33,548 bases of DNA. Source: Pseudomonadota bacterium. GTDB lineage: Bacteria > Pseudomonadota > Gammaproteobacteria > JAKAQQ01. The translations under genes were made by a program, and so were the position numbers. The stretch lies in assembly GCA_021798795.1 (NCBI GenBank), contig JAJZBR010000009.1, positions 1 through 33,548 on the forward strand, written 5' to 3'. Shown here one piece after another: positions 1 to 9,364 of the stretch. Position 1 is the stretch's first letter. The number at the start of each line of letters is the position of its first letter. The notes under the pieces are model-generated. The model searched no databases, was not told the DNA's origin, and was given only the letters and a program-made list of their open reading frames with translations.

Positions 1-4
1 AAAG

Positions 5-1957
5 TTGCCTGGCGAACGAGTGAATCGACCGGACTCCGTATTCGACGTCATCGTCGTCGGAGGTGGACATGCCGGAACGGAGGCGGCCCATGCGGCAGCC
101 CGCATGGGCTCGCGTACCCTGCTGCTCACCCAGAACATCGAAACGCTCGGTCAGATGAGTTGCAATCCCGCGATCGGCGGAATCGGGAAAGGACATCTGG
201 TCAAGGAGATCGATGCATTGGGCGGTGTTATGGGCGAGGCGGCGGATCAGGCCGGGATCCACTGGCGGACGCTCAACGCCAGCAAGGGATACGCCGTGCG
301 TGCGACGCGGGCCCAGTGCGATCGGAGCCTCTACCGGCAAGCCGTACGTAGCAGGCTCGAATCAACGCCCCATCTCTCCCTCTTCCAACAGCTCGCGGCT
401 GACCTCCTGGTTGAAGGCGACCGTGTGGTCGGAGTGGAGACCGAGATGGGGGTCAGGTTTTACGCCGGTGCTGTGATCCTTACGGTCGGGACCTTTCTGG
501 GCGGGCGGATTCATGTGGGCGCAGCCCAGACGGCGGGTGGGCGATTCGGTGATGCGCCCTCCAATCGACTTGCCGAGCGGCTTCGGGATCTCGATCTTCG
601 CGTCGGCCGGCTCAAAACCGGCACGCCACCCCGGATCGACGGCAGAAGTGTCGATTTCACACGTCTCGCAATCCAGGCGGGCGAGTCGCCTGTGCCCTAT
701 TTTTCATTTCACCCGAAAGCGCCAGTGGATCTGCGCCAGGTTGGTTGCTATCTCACCTATACCACCCCTGAGACACACGATTTGATTCGCCGGAATCTCG
801 ATCGCTCGCCACTTTTTACCGGCGTGATCGAAGGAGTGGGTCCACGCTATTGCCCCTCCATCGAGGACAAGGTCACCCGTTTCGCTGACCGAACCCGGCA
901 CCAGATTTTCCTCGAGCCGGAGGGGCTTGAAACCCACGAACTCTATCCCAATGGCATCTCGACCAGTCTGCCGTTCGATGTGCAGTGCGCGTTCGTACGG
1001 ACCATCCCGGGTCTCGAGCGGGCTCATCTCACCCGACCGGGTTATGCCATCGAATACGATTACTTCGATCCACGCGATCTCGATCATGCGCTCGAGACCC
1101 GGAGTATCCGGAATCTCTTTTTCGCAGGGCAGATCAACGGGACCACCGGGTACGAGGAGGCCGCTGCGCAGGGGCTCATCGCCGGCATCAACGCCGCCCG
1201 ACGGATCCAGGGGGAGACACCCTGGTTTCCCGGACGCGAGGAAGCTTATCTGGGTGTGCTTCTCGACGATCTCACGATTCGCGGAACCAAAGAGCCGTAT
1301 CGCATGTTCACGAGCCGAGCGGAGTACCGCCTGTTTCTGCGCGAGGACAATGCAGACGAACGCCTCACACCCCGCGGGCGTGAACTCGGATTGATCGATG
1401 ACGAGCGTTTTCGGTCCTTTGAGACGAAATACCGCGCGCTGTCCTCCGAACGGATGCGCCTCGAGGGCCTTGTGTTCGATCCGAAAGATCCGCTCGTTGG
1501 GGAGCGGGCGGAGCAGCTTGGCATGCGTCTTGAGGAACCCGTCCGCGCTGTGGAGCTCCTCCGCCGGCCCGAGATGAGCTACGAGCGCCTGATGACCTTC
1601 CCGGGAGCCGGTCCCGGCGCTGGCCGGATCGGTCTCGGGATCGAAATCAGGATCCGCTATGAAGGCTATCTCGAACGGCAGCAAATCGAGCATGCCCGTC
1701 TAGCGCGCGAGGGTGCGCGCGCATTCCCGGTGTGGTTCGACTATTCGCAGGTTCGGGGTCTGTCGCGCGAACTCGCCGAGAAGCTTCGCCTCGAGCGTCC
1801 CCCGACCCTGGATGCGGCTGCCACGATTCCGGGCATGACGCCAGCGGGCCTGTCCCTCCTTTTGGTCCATCTGCGTCGCCTTGCGGAGGGAGGGGTTCCT
1901 CCTGTGCCTCAGGATCGAGGGGAGTCACCAGTCGTTTTAAGACAGGATGCTAAGTGA
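5..1957 (+). CDS. mnmG: tRNA uridine-5-carboxymethylaminomethyl(34) synthesis enzyme MnmG (GidA)
   Basis: 650-aa ORF with FAD-binding motif [21 protein letters not shown], the [22 protein letters not shown] block and the [23 protein letters not shown] block typical of MnmG. The true start may lie slightly upstream or downstream because the window begins here. Confidence 0.97.
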   Translation: MPGERVNRPDSVFDVIVVGGGHAGTEAAHAAARMGSRTLLLTQNIETLGQMSCNPAIGGIGKGHLVKEIDALGGVMGEAADQAGIHWRTLNASKGYAVRATRAQCDRSLYRQAVRSRLESTPHLSLFQQLAADLLVEGDRVVGVETEMGVRFYAGAVILTVGTFLGGRIHVGAAQTAGGRFGDAPSNRLAERLRDLDLRVGRLKTGTPPRIDGRSVDFTRLAIQAGESPVPYFSFHPKAPVDLRQVGCYLTYTTPETHDLIRRNLDRSPLFTGVIEGVGPRYCPSIEDKVTRFADRTRHQIFLEPEGLETHELYPNGISTSLPFDVQCAFVRTIPGLERAHLTRPGYAIEYDYFDPRDLDHALETRSIRNLFFAGQINGTTGYEEAAAQGLIAGINAARRIQGETPWFPGREEAYLGVLLDDLTIRGTKEPYRMFTSRAEYRLFLREDNADERLTPRGRELGLIDDERFRSFETKYRALSSERMRLEGLVFDPKDPLVGERAEQLGMRLEEPVRAVELLRRPEMSYERLMTFPGAGPGAGRIGLGIEIRIRYEGYLERQQIEHARLAREGARAFPVWFDYSQVRGLSRELAEKLRLERPPTLDAAATIPGMTPAGLSLLLVHLRRLAEGGVPPVPQDRGESPVVLRQDAK

Positions 1958-2454
1958 TGGGGCGTCTGGATTCGGTCAGCATTCGATCCATCGAGGGTCC
2001 CCCTCTGTCTTTCGCTGACTATCGAGGTCAGGTTCTGCTCATCGTCAATGTCGCAAGCCATTGCGGTTACACCCCCCAGTACGCGGGACTTGAAGTGCTC
2101 TATCGCGAGTACCGGGATCGGGGTTTCACGCTCATCGGTGTGCCCTGTAACCAGTTTGGAAGTCAGGAACCGGGCACAGCGGACGAAATCGTGACATTTT
2201 GTCAGACCCGTTTTGGAGTCACTTTCCCGCTTACAGAAAAGATCGAGGTCAACGGACCCACTCGCCACCCGCTTTATCGGTGGCTCACCGATCCCACGCA
2301 GGGTCATCCCGGGGATATCCGGTGGAACTTCGAGAAATTCCTGATCGGGCGCTCGGGGAATCTCACCGCCCGGTGGGATTCCGATGTGAGTCCGGAGACG
2401 CTCGAGCCTGAGCTGGCCCGGCAGGTCGCGGCAGCGGCGGGAGGCGCGAAGTGA
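1954..2454 (+). CDS. Glutathione peroxidase-family (thiol-dependent) peroxidase
   Basis: 166 aa with [43 protein letters not shown] and the [10 protein letters not shown] block; active-site Cys rather than Sec. The GTG start overlaps the mnmG stop. Confidence 0.93.
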   Translation: MMGRLDSVSIRSIEGPPLSFADYRGQVLLIVNVASHCGYTPQYAGLEVLYREYRDRGFTLIGVPCNQFGSQEPGTADEIVTFCQTRFGVTFPLTEKIEVNGPTRHPLYRWLTDPTQGHPGDIRWNFEKFLIGRSGNLTARWDSDVSPETLEPELARQVAAAAGGAK

Positions 2455-3422
2455 GCCTGGGGCATCCGGCCCGCCCCCTCGGTATCGACACTTGTGACGG
2501 CGGGATTTACGCAGTCGATTCGCAGTATGTGCGCCCGGGGCTCATGGCGAGCCATCTCCTGATCCGCTCGGGTGAGGCCGCTTTCGTCGATGTCGGTTCG
2601 AACGATTCCGTTGACCATCTGATGCGTGCACTCGATGCTTTGGGGGTCGGGGTGGCCTCGGTGCGGTTTCTGTTTCTGACCCACGTCCATCTGGATCATG
2701 CCGGTGGAGCCGGTCGGCTCGTTCGGGAGCTTCCGAACGTGCAAGTGCTGGTTCACCCGCGCGGTCTGCGGCACATGATCGACCCCGCAAAGCTCGAGGC
2801 CGGGACGCGCGAAGTGTACGGAGAAGAGCGCTTTGCCGCGCTTTTTGGCCAGATCATTCCGGTGCCCGAAAATCGGATCCGTAGCGTTGCGGACGGGGAA
2901 GTCATCCGTCTCGGAGGCTCCGAACTTGAAATCTGGCATACCGAGGGACATGCCCGCCACCACTTCTGTTTATGGGACCGTTCCACGCATTCAGTATTTG
3001 CCGGAGACAACTTCGGGATTGCCTATCGCGAGCTTGAAACCGGGCGCGGGCGGTTCATTTTCCCGACCACGACGCCCACCCAGTTCGACCCGGAACCGGC
3101 GCGGATGTCCATCGATCGCATCATGGGTTCCCGGCCACGCCGGATTTTCATCGCGCACTATAGCGCTCTCGAAACCTCACTCGGCGAGTTGGCGCAGACC
3201 CTCCAGACGGAGCTTGCTGCTTACGTATCGATCGGACAAAAGTTCGCTGATCGGCCAGACCGGCGCCACGCGATCCACGAGGCCCTTCGGGCCCACACCA
3301 GGGAACGCCTTGCGGAACACGGCGTAACGGATCCCGAGGTGGCACTGAATGATCTCCTCGCGTTTGATCTTGCGTTGAATGCGGCGGGAGTCGATCACTG
3401 GATGGCAAACACAAGCCGGTGA
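2451..3422 (+). CDS. MBL-fold metallo-hydrolase
   Basis: 323 aa with THVHLDHAGGAGRL (HxHxDH) metal motif, plus EGHARHHFCLWD and FAGDNFG. The GTG start overlaps the upstream stop. Confidence 0.92.
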   Translation: MSLGHPARPLGIDTCDGGIYAVDSQYVRPGLMASHLLIRSGEAAFVDVGSNDSVDHLMRALDALGVGVASVRFLFLTHVHLDHAGGAGRLVRELPNVQVLVHPRGLRHMIDPAKLEAGTREVYGEERFAALFGQIIPVPENRIRSVADGEVIRLGGSELEIWHTEGHARHHFCLWDRSTHSVFAGDNFGIAYRELETGRGRFIFPTTTPTQFDPEPARMSIDRIMGSRPRRIFIAHYSALETSLGELAQTLQTELAAYVSIGQKFADRPDRRHAIHEALRAHTRERLAEHGVTDPEVALNDLLAFDLALNAAGVDHWMANTSR

Positions 3423-4456
3423 GCGTGCCGACACGGTCGTTCCGGGCCCTGCGCCTGATCCAGACCGGATCTGGCGTCCGCATGGAACTCGAGGAGATCC
3501 ACTGGGACGATCTTGATCCGGGTCCGATCGGAATCCGTGTCCATTATTCGAGCGTGAACTACAAGGATGCGCTGGCCGCGACTGGAGCCGGCAAGATCCT
3601 GCGCCGGCCCACAGTCATCGGGGGGCTCGATCTTGCGGGCGAGGTGATCACTTCCGAGGATCCGGATTTCCCGTGCGGGTGCCGGGTTGTCGCGGTCGGG
3701 GGCGGGCTCGGGGAGGCCCGCGATGGCGGATTTTCAGAATACGCCCGACTTCCTGCGGATCTCCTGGTTCGCCTGGATCCGGGTCTCACGACCTACGCCG
3801 CCATGCAGATCGGCACTGCCGGTTTCACCGCGCTTTTGGCCCAAAGGCGGCTTGAGGCGTTCGGGCTCCGGCCCGGAGACGGGCCGGTTGTTGTGAGTGG
3901 AGCGACCGGTGGAGTGGGCAGTTTCGCGGTCAACCTCATGCGGGAGGCGGGCTATGCGGTTTCGGCCTTGACCCAAAAAAGAGGCTGCGAGGAGTATCTC
4001 CGCGCGATCGGGGCAGTAGACATCATCGGCCCGGAAGCATGGGAAGCTGGCGAACCAGCGCTGCTTCCGGCGCGCTGGGGAGCGGGCATCGACAACGTCG
4101 GCGGTCACGCTCTTTCCTGGATGATTCGCTCGGCGCGGCGCGGCGCAGCGATCGCAGCGGTGGGGATGGCCTCATCCGCCGACCTCCGGTTGACGGTCTT
4201 CCCTTTCATCCTCCGTGGGGTGAGTCTCATCGGCATCAACTCGACTGAGGTCGAAACCGGGGCGAGGCGGGCACTTTGGCATGATCTCGCGCACGCCTCG
4301 AGACCCCGGGCCCTCGACCGGATTGCACCGCAGCACATTTCCCTCGCCGCACTCCCAACGTCGTTCGGGGACTGGATCCAAAATCGGATCGTCGGTCGCG
4401 TGGTGGTCGCGATCGGGGAAGAGCCGTCAGGGGGATCCGGTGTAAAATCAGGGTAG
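3419..4456 (+). CDS. YhdH/AcuI-family MDR oxidoreductase (acrylyl-CoA reductase-like)
   Basis: 345 aa with SSVNYKDALAATGAGKI, GGLDLAGEV, AMQIGTAGFTALL, VVVSGATGGVGSFAVNLM and LIGINSTEV, characteristic of the YhdH/AcuI subfamily. Confidence 0.88.
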   Translation: MSVPTRSFRALRLIQTGSGVRMELEEIHWDDLDPGPIGIRVHYSSVNYKDALAATGAGKILRRPTVIGGLDLAGEVITSEDPDFPCGCRVVAVGGGLGEARDGGFSEYARLPADLLVRLDPGLTTYAAMQIGTAGFTALLAQRRLEAFGLRPGDGPVVVSGATGGVGSFAVNLMREAGYAVSALTQKRGCEEYLRAIGAVDIIGPEAWEAGEPALLPARWGAGIDNVGGHALSWMIRSARRGAAIAAVGMASSADLRLTVFPFILRGVSLIGINSTEVETGARRALWHDLAHASRPRALDRIAPQHISLAALPTSFGDWIQNRIVGRVVVAIGEEPSGGSGVKSG

Positions 4457-4476
4457 ATTCCAACCGGAGAAGTCGG

Positions 4477-5373
4477 GTGAGCCCGGGATGGCGACTGAAA
4501 GCTGCCTTGGCTGCGGAGTGCCCGCTGCAGATCGTGGGCACCATCAATGCCTATTGCGCGCTTTTGGCTCGTGAAGCGGGTTTTCGGGCACTCTATCTTT
4601 CCGGTGCGGGAGTTTCCAATGCTGCATTCGGGCTCCCGGATCTCGCTCTCACGACCATGACGGATGTGGTGGAGGAAGCCCGGCGGATCACCCAGGCTAC
4701 GGATTCGCCGCTTCTGGTCGATGGCGATACCGGTTTCGGCGGAGCGTTCAACATCGGCCGGTGCGTGCGCGAGTTGATTCGGTCAGGAGTCGCAGGCTTA
4801 CATCTTGAAGACCAGGTTGCGGCGAAGCGATGCGGGCACCGCCCGGGTAAAAAGCTCGTCACGGTCGGCGAGATGCAGGATCGGGTCAAGGCGGCGGTGG
4901 ATGCGCGCACGGACCCTGATTTCATGATCATGGCGCGAACCGACGCCTTTGCGTCCGAGGGTTTGACCGGGATGATCGAACGCGCGTCGGCTTACGTCGA
5001 AGCGGGAGCCGATGCCATTTTCGCCGAAGCGCTGCCCGCGCTCACGGATTATAGAGCGCTTACGGGTGTGATGCAGGTGCCGGTCCTGGCCAATGCGACC
5101 GAGTTTGGGCGGACGCCGCTCTTCGAGCTAGAGGAGTTTCGTTCCGCGGGGATCCGGATGGTGCTCTATCCGCTGACCGCCTTTCGCGCCATGAGCCAGG
5201 CCGCAGTGGAAACCTATGAAACTTTGCGTGCGCAAGGCAGTCAGAAAACCCTGATCGGGCGGCTCCAGACGCGCGAAGCGCTCTATGCGGTCCTCAGCTA
5301 CTTGGATTATGAGCGCAAACTCGACGAACTGTACGGCCCCTCACATATGACGAATCCAGAGGAGATGAACTGA
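4477..5373 (+). CDS. prpB: Methylisocitrate lyase
   Basis: 298 aa with YLSGAGVSNAAFGLPDLALTTM, LLVDGDTGFGGAFNIGRCVREL, HLEDQVAAKRCGHRPGKKLV and MIMARTDAFASEGL, as in PrpB. GTG start. Confidence 0.94.
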   Translation: MSPGWRLKAALAAECPLQIVGTINAYCALLAREAGFRALYLSGAGVSNAAFGLPDLALTTMTDVVEEARRITQATDSPLLVDGDTGFGGAFNIGRCVRELIRSGVAGLHLEDQVAAKRCGHRPGKKLVTVGEMQDRVKAAVDARTDPDFMIMARTDAFASEGLTGMIERASAYVEAGADAIFAEALPALTDYRALTGVMQVPVLANATEFGRTPLFELEEFRSAGIRMVLYPLTAFRAMSQAAVETYETLRAQGSQKTLIGRLQTREALYAVLSYLDYERKLDELYGPSHMTNPEEMN

Positions 5374-6494
5374 TGTCTGAGACCTCCAAAGCAGGTGGTT
5401 TGGCTGGTGTGACCGCCGGGCAGACCGCGATATCAACCGTAGGCAAGGAAGGCGTGGGATTGACCTACCGCGGATACTCGATCGAGGATCTGGCCCAAGA
5501 CGCGACGTTCGAGGAGGTGGCGTACCTGCTCTTGAACGGTGAGCCTCCCAAGGCCACCGAGCGCGATGCTTTTATCCGATCGCTCGGCGCCGCGCGCGCG
5601 CTTCCCGAACCCATGCGGGAGCTGCTCGAAAAGCTGCCCGCCACAGCGCACCCCATGGATGTCCTGAGAACCGGCTGTTCTTATCTCGGCTGCCTCGAAC
5701 CGGAGCGGGATTTCTCGGCGGGGCTTGGTGCATCAATCCGCCTTTTGGCGGCGTTCCCATCGATTTTGCTCTACTGGTACCACTATCATCAGAACGGGCG
5801 CCGGATCGACACTCGTCAGGGGGGCAGGTCGATCGCTTCTCATTTCCTCACGCTTCTTCATGGGCGCGAGCCGGAGCCGCTCGACTGCCGGGCGCTCGAT
5901 GTCTCCCTGATCCTCTATGCCGAACATGAATTCAACGCTTCGACCTTCGCCGCGCGGGTTTGTGCCGGCACGCTGTCCGATTACCATTCCTGCATCACCT
6001 CTGCGATTGGAACCCTGCGTGGTCCACTCCATGGCGGAGCGAACGAAGCCGCCATGGAGATGATCAGCCGCTATGAGACCCCAGAGGCGGCACGCACCGG
6101 AACGCTTGCTGCTCTCGCCCGCAAGGAAAAGATCATGGGCTTCGGGCACCGGGTCTACCGGGATCACGACCCCCGCAACACGATCATCAAGGATTGGGCG
6201 CAAAGACTCGGCGCGGCGCGAGGGGATCGCCGCTACTACCCGGTTTCAGAGGCGATCGAGCAGGTCCTTTGGGAGGAGAAAAAACTCTTCCCGAACCTCG
6301 ATTTTTACAGCGCGAGCGCGTATCACTTCCTGGGGATCCCACCCACCCTGTTCACGCCCGTCTTCGTCTGCTCCAGGGTGAGTGGCTGGTCTGCGCATGT
6401 ATTCGAGCAACGTGCGAACAACCGTTTGATCCGGCCCGATGCCGAATATATCGGTCCCGCGCCGCGTCCCTGGGCCGTACGGGCCGGACGATGA
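5373..6494 (+). CDS. prpC: 2-methylcitrate synthase (citrate synthase family)
   Basis: 373 aa with GLTYRGYSIEDLAQDATFEEVAYLLLNGE, LYAEHEFNASTFAARVCAGTLSD, GPLHGGANEAAMEMI and GFGHRVYRDHDPRN. Adjacent to prpB and prpD. Confidence 0.94.
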   Translation: MSETSKAGGLAGVTAGQTAISTVGKEGVGLTYRGYSIEDLAQDATFEEVAYLLLNGEPPKATERDAFIRSLGAARALPEPMRELLEKLPATAHPMDVLRTGCSYLGCLEPERDFSAGLGASIRLLAAFPSILLYWYHYHQNGRRIDTRQGGRSIASHFLTLLHGREPEPLDCRALDVSLILYAEHEFNASTFAARVCAGTLSDYHSCITSAIGTLRGPLHGGANEAAMEMISRYETPEAARTGTLAALARKEKIMGFGHRVYRDHDPRNTIIKDWAQRLGAARGDRRYYPVSEAIEQVLWEEKKLFPNLDFYSASAYHFLGIPPTLFTPVFVCSRVSGWSAHVFEQRANNRLIRPDAEYIGPAPRPWAVRAGR

Positions 6495-7975
6495 CACCCG
6501 GGATACGGGCGTCGGAAGATCGCCTCCCGGATCCGTGGGCATCGGAGGGTCTGGATCCGTCTCCCGATCGGGTCTGCAGCGCGATCGTCGATTATGTCTT
6601 TGCGGATGAAAAGGCGAACGCTTCGGCCTATGAGACGGCCTGGCTCAGTCTCATGGATTCGATCGGCGTGGCGCTCCGGGCCCTCGCCTACCCTGCCTGC
6701 ACGCGATTGCTCGGTCCCTGGATACCGGGCGGGGGCGTGACTTTGGGCGCACGCGTTTTGGGTACCCGCTTCGAACTCGATCCCATCAAGGCCGCATTCG
6801 ATACCGGCGCACTCATCCGCTGGCTCGATTACAACGACACCTGGCTCGCGGCCGAGTGGGCTCATCCCTCGGACAATCTCGGCGCATTGCTCGCAGTCGC
6901 GGACTACCACAATCGCGCCCTGTCGCTTGAGGGAGCCCATCCCGTGACCATCGGGCGGCTTCTCGAGGCCATGATCCACGCCTACGAGATTCAGGGAATC
7001 CTGGCGCTCACCAACTCCCTGAATGCGGTTGGGATCGATCACGTGGTCTATGTGCGTGTCGCATCAGCGGCCCTCGCCGCGCGCCTTTTCGGGGCTTCCC
7101 GCAAACAGGTTCTGAGTGCGGTGACGGGTGCGTTCGCAGATGGCGGGAGTCTCCGGGTATACCGGCATTTTCCGAATACCGGTTCACGCAAATCCTGGGC
7201 CGCAGCGGATGCCACGGCCCGCGGGGTTCAGCTCGCGCTCATGAGCCTTAAAGGTGAAATGGGTTATCCCCAGGTGCTGACCACACCACGCTGGGGTTTT
7301 AATGATGTGGTGCTCAAGGGAGAAGCGCTCGCGCTTGCGCGTCCACTCCGCTCCTACGTCATGGAAAACATTCTCTTCAAAGTGAACTATCCGGCAGAGT
7401 TTCATGGCCAGACTGCGGCGGAGGCCGCCGTCGTCCTTCATCCGGAAATCCGGGAGCGGATCGATCAAATCGAACGCATCGATATCGAGACCCAGCGCCC
7501 CGCTCTCCGCATCATCGACAAGAGCGGTCCCTTGAGAAACCCGGCTGATCGTGATCATTGTCTTCAATACATCGTGGCCAGCGCACTTTTGCGCGGCCGG
7601 CTTGTGGCTGAAGATTACGAGGATGTGAACGCCTCCGATCCTGCGATTGATACGCTCCGCTCCAAGATGCAGGTCACCGAGAATGCGGAGTTTACCCGCC
7701 ACTACTATGATTCCGAGAAACGTTTCATCGGCAATGCAATCATGATCCGTTTCCGGGATGGATCAACGAGCAGACGGGTCGCAGTCGAGGTACCGGTTGG
7801 TCACCGCCAGCGGCGCGCGGAAGCCCGGCCGCTCCTTTGGGAAAAGTTCAAGCAGAGTCTCAGTGCTCTCCCTTCGGGTCGTGCGCAGGCATTGACCGCA
7901 TTTTTTGAACCGTCGTGGCAGGAGCAAGCCGAGCGGAGTGTCTCGGAACTCATCGACCTGCTCATCCCCGTATAG
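6491..7975 (+). CDS. prpD: 2-methylcitrate dehydratase, MmgE/PrpD family
   Basis: In-frame ATG at 6491 (ATGA overlap with the prpC stop) gives about 494 aa. Contains FDTGALIRWLDYNDTWLAAEWAHPSDNLGALLAVADY and KVNYPAEFHGQTAAEAAV. The provided ORF extends upstream to 6194 only because of an open frame inside prpC. Confidence 0.92.
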   Translation: MTPGIRASEDRLPDPWASEGLDPSPDRVCSAIVDYVFADEKANASAYETAWLSLMDSIGVALRALAYPACTRLLGPWIPGGGVTLGARVLGTRFELDPIKAAFDTGALIRWLDYNDTWLAAEWAHPSDNLGALLAVADYHNRALSLEGAHPVTIGRLLEAMIHAYEIQGILALTNSLNAVGIDHVVYVRVASAALAARLFGASRKQVLSAVTGAFADGGSLRVYRHFPNTGSRKSWAAADATARGVQLALMSLKGEMGYPQVLTTPRWGFNDVVLKGEALALARPLRSYVMENILFKVNYPAEFHGQTAAEAAVVLHPEIRERIDQIERIDIETQRPALRIIDKSGPLRNPADRDHCLQYIVASALLRGRLVAEDYEDVNASDPAIDTLRSKMQVTENAEFTRHYYDSEKRFIGNAIMIRFRDGSTSRRVAVEVPVGHRQRRAEARPLLWEKFKQSLSALPSGRAQALTAFFEPSWQEQAERSVSELIDLLIPV

Positions 7976-8029
7976 CGGGTCCCCCCGGCCATTGGGCATC
8001 CTGATGGCGACAGTGCGAGAATCCAAGGG

Positions 8030-9199
8030 ATGAGCGCCCCACCCGCCCGGCTTCCTCCCGAAATGGCACGTTCCCTGGATCGGCTCGAGGGCGGAGCCAT
8101 CACATGGGATCCACTCCTGCTCGAGTTCCTGCGCGCGCGTTGCATCGAAGACCCGCGCGGGGAGACAGGATTCAGGCACCGGGGACACCCATACCGGTGC
8201 GTGACGCAGCCTGAGCAGATCCATGAACTCCTTCACCCCCAAACCGACGTGCTCACCCCCGGATTGCTGGATCCGAGCAAGGCCTGGACTCCCAATCGGT
8301 TGCAGTCCATGGGATCTCGACCCGCCGAAGGGGTCTGTGTTGGGGACGTGGCGGTTTTGCGGAAACGCTGCGAGGCGTATCTCGCAAACTGGCGAGCGGG
8401 GAGTATCCGATCACTTACCAAGGAGATCCGCGTGTTCGCAAGCCTCCTCCTCGAGACTCACGGATTCCTGCCACCCGAGGAAGATCCGGATCGGAGCTGG
8501 CTTTCTGGATGGCTCGATCTCGCGCACCAATCGGCATTTCAGCCAACCGCGCTGACCCGCCGGGAAAAAACGGCGCGCGCGCGCGCGCGGGGCCATCTGC
8601 TTGCGAGAAGGAAGGGCATCGCCCCGTCCCCAACGGATGCCCCGATCCCTCCCGCCGATTCCTCCCTGCTCTGGCATGCAGGTCCCGCTCTGGAACTGGC
8701 CATTCTGTCCCCGCTTTGGGTGATCGTGAATCGAGCCCTGTTCGATGGGGAGGAGTTCAAGCGTCCGCCCCGGGATTGGATTCGCCCCCTCATCGTGGCC
8801 TCCTGGCGGCTCCTGCCGCCATTCTGGTTGCGGAGCCGTGAAACGCGATATGAGTTCCGGCTCGGAACGGAACGGATTCCGGCTGGGATGCGGTTTCTGT
8901 TCGGCCCGGGTTTGCTCGATGAGAGCATGAGCTTCAGGAATTTCCGTTCCCTGTTCAGTTCGCCCCTTCCCGGCCGTCCAGCAATCGAGCCGGAGTGGCT
9001 TTTCGGCTCGGGTTCCAACGCATGCCCGTTCGGAGCGTTTGCCCTCGAGAGGATCGGCATCCTGCTCGAGGAGATTCTCACGGCGTTTAGGCCTGTGCTC
9101 GTCCCGGGTGGGGAGGGCTGGATGGACTGGGAGACAGATTTGCCTGAGGCAGAGGTCAAACTTCTGCCGTTTCATCTGTGTCCGGCACCCGTTGGTTGA
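8030..9199 (+). CDS. Cytochrome P450-like protein with non-canonical motifs
   Basis: 389 aa. C-terminal layout matches P450: IVASWRLLPPFWLRSRETRYEFRLGTERIPAGMRFLFGPGLL (K-helix/beta region) and FGSGSNACPFGAFALERIGILLEEIL (Cys-loop and L-helix). Key consensus residues are substituted; see findings. Confidence 0.72.
   Translation: MSAPPARLPPEMARSLDRLEGGAITWDPLLLEFLRARCIEDPRGETGFRHRGHPYRCVTQPEQIHELLHPQTDVLTPGLLDPSKAWTPNRLQSMGSRPAEGVCVGDVAVLRKRCEAYLANWRAGSIRSLTKEIRVFASLLLETHGFLPPEEDPDRSWLSGWLDLAHQSAFQPTALTRREKTARARARGHLLARRKGIAPSPTDAPIPPADSSLLWHAGPALELAILSPLWVIVNRALFDGEEFKRPPRDWIRPLIVASWRLLPPFWLRSRETRYEFRLGTERIPAGMRFLFGPGLLDESMSFRNFRSLFSSPLPGRPAIEPEWLFGSGSNACPFGAFALERIGILLEEILTAFRPVLVPGGEGWMDWETDLPEAEVKLLPFHLCPAPVG
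8565..8589. repeat. A6 homopolymer followed by a (GC)8.5 dinucleotide tract
   Basis: gggAAAAAAcgGCGCGCGCGCGCGCGCGggg inside the P450-like ORF; the GC tract is 8573-8589 and encodes part of KTARARARG. Confidence 0.95.
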
Positions 9200-9364
9200 C
9201 CCCGCAATCGTCGTCCATCCCCCCCCGGCCTTCCGGATACGGATTCCAGTACAATGAGTCGCAAGCGCGTGAGCAGGCTGCGCCAACCGGGTCACCCCGG
9301 CATGCACCGGCCAGGACCCTTAAGGACTGCTCGCGATCCATCCATGATGCCGAGGAAAGTATCT

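Noticed and set aside
704-1693. 329-aa minus-strand ORF opposite mnmG
   Set aside because: Antisense to a confidently identified gene; low-complexity translation with no recognisable domain. Long antisense ORFs are common at this GC content.
9219-9226. C8 homopolymer between the P450-like gene and the DUF3617-like gene as a phase-variable promoter element
   Set aside because: No convincing -35/-10 pair spans it; a candidate TACAAT at 9250 has no matching -35 at the right spacing.
8411-9307. 298-aa minus-strand ORF opposite the P450-like gene
   Set aside because: Composition typical of antisense translation; the + strand product shows ordered P450 motifs while this one shows none.
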